DNA of 6,941 bases. Origin: Candidatus Izemoplasma sp. (lineage in GTDB: Bacteria > Bacillota_I > Bacilli_A > Izemoplasmatales > Izemoplasmataceae). The DNA is taken from assembly GCA_021736285.1 (NCBI GenBank), contig JAIPGE010000076.1:1-6941 (forward strand), read 5' to 3'. The position numbers were made by a program, and so were the translations under genes. A model generated the notes under the pieces. That model worked only from the letters and a program-made list of their open reading frames with translations, did not search any database and was not told where the DNA came from. Shown here in pieces: positions 1 to 4,689 of this stretch. Every line of letters begins with the position of its first letter. Position 1 is the first letter of the stretch.

Positions 1-674
1 AAAAATCCTTTGACATGTTTCGTTAATTTTGTTTTTGCACCACCTGGATGAGCGGCCAATACTTTAATATCAATGTCGTTCTTTTTCAGACGCCGGTCAA
101 GTTCAAATGTAAACAGTAAATTAGATAGTTTTGAACGGCCATAGCTTTTATATTTACTATAAGATTTTGGCTTTTCAAACAAATAATTATTCCACTTCAT
201 TTTTCCGATTTTATGGGCCATTGAACTGACAGTTACAATTCTACTACGTGGTGTCTCTTTTAATTGACCATATAATAAATTTGTTAAATAAAAATGACCT
301 AAATGGTTGATTCCATTCTGATATTCAAACCCGTCATCTGTTGTTTTATAAGGTGTAAACATGACACCCGCATTATTCACAAGCCCATCAAGTCGATCAT
401 AAGTATCTAAAAAGGTATTGCTAAATGCTTTAATCGATTTTAAGTTTGCTAAATCAAGAATCATGATAATAACTTTTGCATCTGGTACGTCCGTTAATAG
501 CGATTCTTTCGCTTTATCCGCCCGTTCTTTATTACGAGAGGCCATAATGACAGTCGCATCTTTTTTTACAAGTGCTTTAACTGTTTCATAACCTATTCCT
601 GAATTTCCACCTGTAACGATGTAAACTTTATCTTGTAGGTTATCAATTGAATCTATTAACCATGGTTGTTTCAT
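1..674 (-). CDS. Short-chain dehydrogenase/reductase (RDH-like), N-terminal 224 codons, runs off the window
   Basis: NAD(P)-dependent oxidoreductase of the classical SDR superfamily, closest in style to the retinol-dehydrogenase/WW-domain-oxidoreductase-like group; substrate unknown, probably cytosolic. I translated the reverse strand from ATG at 674 and found no stop to the window edge. The Rossmann signature TGGNSGIG lies at residues 21-28. ASRN follows strand 2 (Arg47, which usually favours NADPH). LDL (Asp74) contacts adenine, NNAG is at 100-103, and NHLGHF at 123-128 carries the structural Asn. VSS at 149-151 supplies the catalytic Ser, and YGRSK at 178-182 supplies the catalytic Tyr178/Lys182. 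HPGGAKT near 209-215 is the usual post-strand-6 motif. Only the substrate-binding C-terminus is missing (family members are usually about 280-320 residues). The start is supported by GAGGTG six bases upstream (681-686). It is divergent from the acetyltransferase at 772. Family assignment is firm; substrate is not. Confidence 0.93.
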   Translation of the reverse strand, partial: MKQPWLIDSIDNLQDKVYIVTGGNSGIGYETVKALVKKDATVIMASRNKERADKAKESLLTDVPDAKVIIMILDLANLKSIKAFSNTFLDTYDRLDGLVNNAGVMFTPYKTTDDGFEYQNGINHLGHFYLTNLLYGQLKETPRSRIVTVSSMAHKIGKMKWNNYLFEKPKSYSKYKSYGRSKLSNLLFTFELDRRLKKNDIDIKVLAAHPGGAKTKLTKHVKGF

Positions 675-680
675 AAATTT

Positions 681-699
681 CACCTCATTCTCCATTATA
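681..699 (-). promoter_or_regulatory. SDR -10 box and ribosome binding site
   Basis: Reading the minus strand, a consensus TATAAT (694-699) is followed closely by GAGGTG (681-686), six bases before the ATG at 674. A 17-bp spacer would place a poor -35 (TAAAAT) at 717-722, so the -35 is unconvincing. The transcript leader would be only about 10-15 nt. The 97-bp gap to the divergent gene holds both promoters and no other visible element. Confidence 0.6.
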
Positions 700-726
700 C
701 AAAAAATATGCCAATAATTTTAATCA

Positions 727-756
727 TTTACATTTAAAGTGTGTTTCAAGTATAAT
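727..756 (+). promoter_or_regulatory. Sigma-A-type promoter for the GNAT at 772
   Basis: TTTACA (727-732) and a consensus TATAAT (751-756) are separated by 18 bp. Transcription would begin near 763, leaving a leader of only about 9 nt before the ATG at 772. GGTGA (763-767) could act as a weak ribosome binding site four bases from that ATG. There is therefore almost no room for a normal Shine-Dalgarno. Confidence 0.65.
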
Positions 757-771
757 ATGTTTGGTGATAAT

Positions 772-1274
772 ATGAAAAAACATAAAAAAATTAAATTAAA
801 ACGAGTGACATTACGACTGTTTAATATGGAAGATTACGATTGTTAAAAGCAATTTATTCTGACCAAGCAGTTTGTCAATATTTACCAATCGAAGGGGGTT
901 TATCAAATGAAAAAATTAGAATTGTGTTACAACGATATTCAGACACCTTACTATCACCAAAAGATGGTATTGTTTATGCTGTGATTTACCAGAACCACCT
1001 AATTGGATATGCGGGTCTTAAATATGTCCAAGACTATGATAAGTATGAGATATATTATGGTTTTCATCCTGATTATTGGCATCAAGGATTCGCCATTGAA
1101 ACAGCGACCATAATAAAAGAGATTGCAAAGAAGCGACACTTAGATGATGTCATCGCATTCTCCCATATTAAGAATTTTGCCAGTCAACGCGTATTAGAAA
1201 ATATTGGTTACAAAAAGATGAAACGCGTAACACTTTGGAATATGGACTTATTTTTCTATCAGATGCAGTTATAA
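772..1274 (+). pseudogene. RimJ/RimL-type GNAT acetyltransferase with a -1 frameshift near 840
   Basis: GNAT enzymes move an acetyl group from acetyl-CoA to an amine; RimJ/RimL-like members often modify protein N-termini or small amines. Reading starts at ATG 772 and gives 23 residues ending VTLRLFNMEDYD, the usual first strand and helix start of the family. It hits TAA at 844-846 one codon later. The -1 frame from 840 then continues as LLKAIYSDQAV for 144 residues to TAA at 1272-1274. That part carries the acetyl-CoA loop (PDYWHQGFAIETA) and the family's late motif NFASQRVLENIGYKK. Joined without a gap, the product is 167 residues, a normal length. Restoring one T (GATTG to GATTTG) repairs the frame exactly. 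The downstream frame alone could start only at TTG 840, with no Shine-Dalgarno, and would lack strand 1. It is either a real pseudogene or a sequencing/assembly error; sequence alone cannot decide. Confidence 0.8.
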
Positions 1275-1298
1275 TTCCATTTTTTGTAAAAAATATTT

Positions 1299-1313
1299 TT
1301 GAAAACGATTTCG
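1299..1313 (+). promoter_or_regulatory. CcpA cre-like operator upstream of phosphofructokinase
   Basis: The 15-mer TTGAAAACGATTTCG matches the relaxed catabolite-responsive element WTGNAANCGNWNNCW at every fixed position except the last base. It contains the typical GAAA/TTTC arms around a central CG. It sits on the -35 side of the phosphofructokinase promoter. In low-GC Gram-positives CcpA sites in this position can activate or repress glycolytic genes; the direction cannot be told here, and no ccpA gene is in the window. Confidence 0.5.
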
Positions 1314-1325
1314 ATGTGATATTAT
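1299..1325 (+). promoter_or_regulatory. Extended -10 promoter for phosphofructokinase
   Basis: TGaTATTAT (1317-1325) is an extended -10 box. TTGAAA (1299-1304) lies 15 bp upstream of the hexamer, a short spacing that the extended -10 can tolerate. An A/T tract at 1279-1300 could act as an UP-like element. The leader is about 25 nt and carries AGGAGTG (1345-1351), seven bases before ATG 1359. No terminator separates this from the preceding acetyltransferase gene. Confidence 0.6.
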
Positions 1326-1358
1326 GGTAATGTAGAGTTTTTTTAGGAGTGATAAAAA

Positions 1359-2594
1359 ATGGCAAAAAAACTAAAAGGTAATTTGCTTTATGGACAATCT
1401 GGTGGACCAACAAGTGTGATTAATGCATCCGCTTATGGTGTGATTACCGAAGCAATGAAACACCAAGATACAATTGAAGAAGTTTATGTGATGAAACACG
1501 GTATAAAGGGTGCTTTAACAGAAGATTTCTTTCATATGGGATCACAGGATGAAACACATATTGAGTTATTAAAACATACCCCTGGATCCGCATTTGGTTC
1601 AGTACGTTATAAAATGAAAGAATTCCGTGAAGATGAAACGGATTATATTCGTCTGCTATATATTTTCAAGAAATACAATATTCGGTATTTCTTATTTAAT
1701 GGTGGCAACGATTCAATGGACACCTGTTTTAAAATTGCCGATTATATGAAACATGTTGATTATGACGTACGTGTTATTGGTATTCCCAAGACAATTGACA
1801 ATGATTTACCCTTTACAGATCATACACCTGGCTTTGGCAGTGCTGCTAAATATGTTGCCAATACATTTCAAGAAGTAAGTTATGATATGTTGGCTTATCC
1901 AAAAGGTAAAGTTACAATCGTTGAAATTATGGGACGTCATGCCGGATGGTTAACTGCATCTGCAAGTTTGGCATCGTTAAGTGGTTATGGACCAGACTTG
2001 ATTTATCTTCCTGAGGTGCCATTCTTAATTGAAAAATTCAAACAAGATGTGCGTCGTGTCTATGGTGAAAAACAACAATGTTTAATCGCTGTTAGTGAAG
2101 GACTCGTAAATGAAGAAGGCATTCTTATCGGAAGTAGTAGTGGACTAAAAGATGCCTTTGGACATTTCCAACTCGGGGGTGTCTCATCAAAATTATCGAA
2201 TATTTTAAATAGTGAACTCCGGATTAAATCAAGAACTATTGAACTTGGAACAACACAACGTGCAGGATCACATATCCAAAGCATGACAGATGTTACTGAA
2301 GCGATTGGTGTTGGTGCAAAAGCTGTTGAATACGCCTTAAAAGGAAAACACGGTATTATGGTAACCATCCTTAGAAAAAATAGCAAACCATATGAAGCTG
2401 AGTACGGTGAACATCCACTTAGTGAAATTGCTAATATTGAACGAACAATTCCACCGACAATGATTAATGAAGATGGCAATGGTGTCACCGAGGAATATCT
2501 TGAGTATGCGTTACCATTAATTAGTGGTGAAAACCCTCCGAAATTTAAGGATGGGTTACAACAATTTGCAAAAATGGTAATGGATAAAGACTAA
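1359..2594 (+). CDS. pfp: Phosphofructokinase, probably pyrophosphate-dependent (EC 2.7.1.90)
   Basis: Cytosolic glycolytic enzyme converting fructose 6-phosphate to fructose 1,6-bisphosphate, here probably with PPi as donor and therefore reversible. The protein has 411 residues, longer than ATP-type bacterial PfkA (about 320) and in the range of PPi-type enzymes. GGPTSVINA (15-23) is the N-terminal phosphate loop. GGNDSM (115-120) has Asp118 where ATP enzymes have the glycine of GGDGS. PKTIDND (143-149) has Lys144 where ATP enzymes have Gly. Asp147 is the catalytic base and MGR (191-193) binds fructose 6-phosphate. The Asp and Lys are the classic determinants of PPi use. Asn117 instead of Asp is a variation I associate with a PFK subgroup, from memory. 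PPi-dependent PFK is known from Acholeplasma laidlawii, which fits the suggested lineage. The start is fixed by AGGAGTG. It is monocistronic, with a terminator just downstream. Confidence 0.93.
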   Translation: MAKKLKGNLLYGQSGGPTSVINASAYGVITEAMKHQDTIEEVYVMKHGIKGALTEDFFHMGSQDETHIELLKHTPGSAFGSVRYKMKEFREDETDYIRLLYIFKKYNIRYFLFNGGNDSMDTCFKIADYMKHVDYDVRVIGIPKTIDNDLPFTDHTPGFGSAAKYVANTFQEVSYDMLAYPKGKVTIVEIMGRHAGWLTASASLASLSGYGPDLIYLPEVPFLIEKFKQDVRRVYGEKQQCLIAVSEGLVNEEGILIGSSSGLKDAFGHFQLGGVSSKLSNILNSELRIKSRTIELGTTQRAGSHIQSMTDVTEAIGVGAKAVEYALKGKHGIMVTILRKNSKPYEAEYGEHPLSEIANIERTIPPTMINEDGNGVTEEYLEYALPLISGENPPKFKDGLQQFAKMVMDKD

Positions 2595-2600
2595 AAAAAA

Positions 2601-2623
2601 GTCCGCTTGCAAAGCAAGTGGGC
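2601..2623. terminator. Bidirectional intrinsic terminator between convergent genes
   Basis: A 10-bp stem, GTCCGCTTGC (2601-2610) with GCAAGTGGGC (2614-2623), closes on an AAA loop and includes two G-U pairs. On the minus strand the hairpin is followed by eight T residues (from the A run 2593-2600), a strong tail for the GNAT gene. On the plus strand it is followed by a looser TTATTCTTT for phosphofructokinase. The minus-strand stop codon (2624-2626) abuts the stem. Confidence 0.85.
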
Positions 2624-2902
2624 TTATTCTTTAACTAAAATATCTTCGTATTCTGGGTTATTTACCATTTTTCTCACCGCATATGAGCATAGGGGAATGG
2701 TTTTAAGGTTTTCCTTACGTGCTTTCTCAACAACCTTTTGTAATAACTTACCAGCAATACCTTGACCGCGTAATTCAGGGGATACAAATGTGTGATTAAT
2801 AACGATGACATCAGGGGTTTTATATTGATATGTAATTTCGGCAATAGCTTCCTGTTCTGATTCACCGATGTAAAAACGATTATTTCCTTCTTGAATGTCC
2901 AT
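2624..2902 (-). CDS. Small GNAT-fold N-acetyltransferase (NATD1/GTLF3-like, Acetyltransf_CG family)
   Basis: A 92-residue minimal GNAT domain of the family that includes human NATD1 and bacterial YjdJ-like proteins; the acetyl acceptor is unknown. Motifs follow the family order: NNRFYIG at 7-13 (strand 1), ITYQYK at 23-28, INHTFVSPELRGQGIAGKL at 35-53 with the acetyl-CoA loop RGQGIA (45-50), then IPLCSYAVRKMV at 69-80 with the family Pro/Cys pair, and NPEYEDIL at 82-89. I chose ATG at 2902 because a perfect AGGAGGT (2909-2915) sits six bases upstream and the protein then begins at the family's usual point. An in-frame start as far out as 3064 would add an unrelated N-terminus overlapping the divergent gene and its promoters. 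The gene is convergent with phosphofructokinase and divergent from the DUF554 gene. Confidence 0.9.
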   Translation of the reverse strand: MDIQEGNNRFYIGESEQEAIAEITYQYKTPDVIVINHTFVSPELRGQGIAGKLLQKVVEKARKENLKTIPLCSYAVRKMVNNPEYEDILVKE

Positions 2903-2921
2903 TATATTACCTCCTATGTAT

Positions 2922-2949
2922 AGTATACTAAAAAATCTGATTTTCACAA
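2922..2949 (-). promoter_or_regulatory. Promoter for the small GNAT gene
   Basis: On the minus strand TTGTGA (2944-2949) and TATACT (2922-2927) are separated by 16 bp. The -10 lies inside a perfect 10-bp palindrome, TAGTATACTA (2921-2930). Transcription would start a few bases before the AGGAGGT, giving a very short leader. The -35 lies inside the 2944-2964 palindrome and overlaps the -35 of the opposite promoter. Confidence 0.55.
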
Positions 2950-2970
2950 ACACTTTGTTTGTGATATAAT
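2943..2970 (+). promoter_or_regulatory. Extended -10 promoter for the DUF554-Nudix-acyltransferase operon
   Basis: TTCACA (2943-2948, five of six consensus bases) and TATAAT (2965-2970) are 16 bp apart, with TGa immediately before the -10 to give a perfect extended -10 (TGaTATAAT, 2962-2970). The predicted start near 2977 gives a leader of about 23 nt containing GAGG (2987-2990), nine bases before ATG 3000. Confidence 0.75.
2944..2964. repeat. Perfect 9+3+9 bp palindrome, candidate operator in the divergent promoters
   Basis: TCACAAACA (2944-2952) and TGTTTGTGA (2956-2964) are exact inverted copies around a ctt centre. The palindrome fills the spacer of the plus-strand promoter, overlaps that promoter's -35, and covers the -35 of the minus-strand promoter. 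It lies upstream of both predicted transcription starts, so it would act as DNA (a dimeric repressor or activator site) rather than as an RNA hairpin. It does not match the Rex, FNR, CRP, PerR, Zur or cre consensus as I know them. The regulator is unknown. Confidence 0.6.
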
Positions 2971-2999
2971 TGAGAAAAGTAGAAATGAGGAATGACATT

Positions 3000-3683
3000 A
3001 TGACTGGCGTGTTGGTAAATGTTTTCGCAATTATTGGTGGCGGATTGATTGGTCTCATATTCAATCGAGGCCTCAGTGATCAAGTGAAAAAAGTGATTAT
3101 GCAGGGCATTGGACTAAGTGTCATCATTATTGGTATTGGTGGCGCGTTGAAAGTAGATGATGTCTTATTATTGGTTGTAAGTTTAGTAATAGGAGGATTC
3201 ATTGGAGCGGCAATCCAAATTGAAACCCGTTTAGATAGACTCGGAAAGCGTATAGAACAATCGTTTAAAAATGAAAACAACGGATTTGCTAAAGGATTTG
3301 TTTGGGCAACATTAATTTATTGTGTTGGTGCAATGGCAATTGTGGGAAGCATTGAAGCAGGTCTAGAAGGAGACAATACAACCCTTTATATTAAAGCTAT
3401 CTTAGATGGTGTGACAGCGATAATCTTCACAGCAACACTGGGATTCGGTGTCATATTTTCAAGCATTCCGGTTCTTATCTACCAAGGAACTATTGTATTA
3501 TTAGGGTATCAGATTGAACCCTATTTAACCGATTTAATGATTAATGAGATGAGCGCTGTTGGCAGTGTACTCATTATGGCAATCGGTATTAATATCTTAG
3601 AATTGAAACATGTTCATGTGGGTGATTTATTACCAGCGATTATCATTCCACTGATATATTTATTAATTATGGGACTCTTTTAG
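3000..3683 (+). CDS. DUF554 family integral membrane protein (YdfK/YqgA-like)
   Basis: A 227-residue polytopic membrane protein of DUF554, whose function is not established. Hydrophobic segments are visible at about residues 2-21, 37-50, 54-73, 98-117, 136-156, 157-170, 184-200 and 208-226. Family hallmarks are CVGAMAIVGSIEAGLEGD (108-125), LDG (135-137), SSIPVLIYQG (154-163), SAVGSVLI (185-192), IGINIL (195-200) and the LLPAI near the end. I chose ATG 3000 over in-frame candidates at 2970 (TTG) and 2985. 3000 has GAGG at 2987-2990 and gives the family's normal N-terminus, while 2970 lies in the -10 box. It is the first gene of a likely four-gene operon. Its TAG stop (3681-3683) contains the start of the next gene's AGGAGG, suggesting translational coupling. 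Confidence 0.92.
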   Translation: MTGVLVNVFAIIGGGLIGLIFNRGLSDQVKKVIMQGIGLSVIIIGIGGALKVDDVLLLVVSLVIGGFIGAAIQIETRLDRLGKRIEQSFKNENNGFAKGFVWATLIYCVGAMAIVGSIEAGLEGDNTTLYIKAILDGVTAIIFTATLGFGVIFSSIPVLIYQGTIVLLGYQIEPYLTDLMINEMSAVGSVLIMAIGINILELKHVHVGDLLPAIIIPLIYLLIMGLF

Positions 3684-3691
3684 GAGGCAAC

Positions 3692-4234
3692 ATGAAAGAA
3701 AAAAAGATTAAAAGTGAAAAAAAATATGAATGTTTCTTTATGTCACTCTATGAAGATGATGTAAAACTCGAAAATGGCAAGGAAACTAAGCGAATATATA
3801 TTACACATGATGGCGCTGCGGCGGTGTTGCCAGTCACAAAAGATGGGCACCTTATTCTTATCAAACAATTTCGTTATCCGTTAGGTAAAACAATTATTGA
3901 AGTACCTGCAGGAAAGAAAGATGATCCAAATGAGAGTGGGTTAACTTGTGCGAAACGAGAATTAGAAGAAGAGACAGGGTATCAATCGAGTACATTTAAT
4001 TGGGTAGGGGTTACACATAACTGCGTTGGGTATTCAAATGAAGCAATAGAACTCTTTATCGCAACAGACTGTTATTCAGTTGAAGATCCTTTAAAGTCAG
4101 ATGATGATGAACAAATTGAATTACTTATTGTATCAAAACAAGAAGCAAAGTCACTATTATCAACCCACCAAATCACAGATGCTAAAACCTGGATTTTATT
4201 ACAACATTATTTGTCCGTGGAAAAACAATTATGA
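3692..4234 (+). CDS. nudF: Nudix hydrolase, ADP-ribose pyrophosphatase type (NudF-like)
   Basis: Cytosolic Mg-dependent hydrolase expected to cut ADP-ribose to AMP and ribose 5-phosphate, removing a reactive NAD breakdown product. The protein has 180 residues, like Bacillus NudF (about 185). A short beta N-terminus precedes the fold. KQFRYPLGKTIIEVPAGK (58-75) is the characteristic ADPRase stretch (QxR and E-PAG). The Nudix box spans Gly74 to Tyr97 with RELEEETGY (89-97); Glu93 and Glu94 are the metal ligands. The box has six residues rather than five between its Gly and first Glu (GKKDDPNE), a one-residue loop insertion. DEQIELLIV (139-147) is also typical. AGGAGG (3682-3687) overlaps the upstream stop and sits four bases before ATG. 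Its TGA overlaps the next ATG (ATGA, 4231-4234). NudF is the best match; another ribosyl-nucleotide substrate is possible. Confidence 0.88.
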   Translation: MKEKKIKSEKKYECFFMSLYEDDVKLENGKETKRIYITHDGAAAVLPVTKDGHLILIKQFRYPLGKTIIEVPAGKKDDPNESGLTCAKRELEEETGYQSSTFNWVGVTHNCVGYSNEAIELFIATDCYSVEDPLKSDDDEQIELLIVSKQEAKSLLSTHQITDAKTWILLQHYLSVEKQL

Positions 4235-4683
4235 AGGACTATATCACATATATCAGAAAACTTGTCGGTAACAACAAAATCATTATGAATGCGGCGGCGT
4301 GTATCATTACAAATGAAAACAATGAAATATTATTACAACACCGTAGTGATGATCACTACTGGGGACTCCCTGGTGGAATTATGGAACTTGGTGAAACCGA
4401 ACAAGATACCTGTATTCGAGAAGTATTTGAAGAAACGGGTCTTAAAGTGAAACCAATGGACTTTTTAGGTACTTTTCACAATAAACATAAAGTATGGCCA
4501 AACAAAGATGAAGCGCATGTTGTTTGTGCTGTTTTCACAGCAGACATCATCGGTGGTCACTTAAATACTGATAATGCAGAAACACTTGATTTAAATTATT
4601 TCTCTTATGAAAACTTGCCGAATATTAACGCACCAGATCATTTAACAGCTATTACACAGTATTATCAAACCAACAAGAGGTGA
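4231..4683 (+). CDS. Nudix hydrolase, substrate unassigned
   Basis: A 150-residue Nudix (MutT-like) hydrolase cutting a nucleoside diphosphate linked to another group; I cannot assign the substrate. The N-terminus YITYIRKLVGNNKIIMNAAACII (4-26) is the lead-in of a common Bacillota Nudix subgroup. HRSDDHYWGLPGG (37-49) precedes a canonical box: Gly49, five residues, Glu55, seven residues, then REVFEETGL (63-71) with Glu67/Glu68 as metal ligands. Unlike the upstream gene it has no EVPAG/QFR pattern, so it is not a duplicate of it. The ATG overlaps the upstream TGA by four bases and there is only a weak GGA upstream, so translation probably relies on re-initiation by the same ribosomes. Its own stop lies inside the AAGAGGTGA (4675-4683) that serves the next gene. 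Confidence 0.88.
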   Translation: MKDYITYIRKLVGNNKIIMNAAACIITNENNEILLQHRSDDHYWGLPGGIMELGETEQDTCIREVFEETGLKVKPMDFLGTFHNKHKVWPNKDEAHVVCAVFTADIIGGHLNTDNAETLDLNYFSYENLPNINAPDHLTAITQYYQTNKR

Positions 4684-4689
4684 CTAACT

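Noticed and set aside
834..850. Programmed -1 frameshift in the acetyltransferase
   Set aside because: There is no slippery heptamer at the junction and no clear stem-loop after it. GNAT genes are not known for this, and a lost T explains the data more simply.
1279..1300. A/T-only hairpin after the acetyltransferase (ATTTTTT / AAAAAAT) as a terminator
   Set aside because: There is no G/C in the stem and the loop is only two bases. It is more likely an A/T-rich promoter-upstream tract.
1168..1413. 81-codon open frame on the minus strand across the acetyltransferase/phosphofructokinase junction
   Set aside because: It crosses a promoter and two genes on the other strand, with no motif or ribosome site.
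2060..2488. 142-codon open frame on the minus strand inside phosphofructokinase
   Set aside because: It lies antisense to a gene with clear catalytic motifs, has no ribosome site or recognisable domain, and is Ser/Pro-rich, as expected of an antisense reading.
2970..2999. TTG at 2970 or ATG at 2985 as start of the DUF554 protein
   Set aside because: 2970 lies in the -10 box and 2985 lacks a Shine-Dalgarno. ATG 3000 has GAGG at the right distance and a standard family N-terminus.
2903..3064. In-frame N-terminal extension of the small GNAT protein on the minus strand (start as far out as 3064)
   Set aside because: It would overlap the divergent DUF554 gene and both promoters, and its hydrophobic sequence is unrelated to the family. 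ATG 2902 has a perfect AGGAGGT and gives the family length.
3080..3280. 66-codon open frame on the minus strand within the DUF554 gene
   Set aside because: It is antisense to hydrophobic membrane codons, with no supporting start signal.
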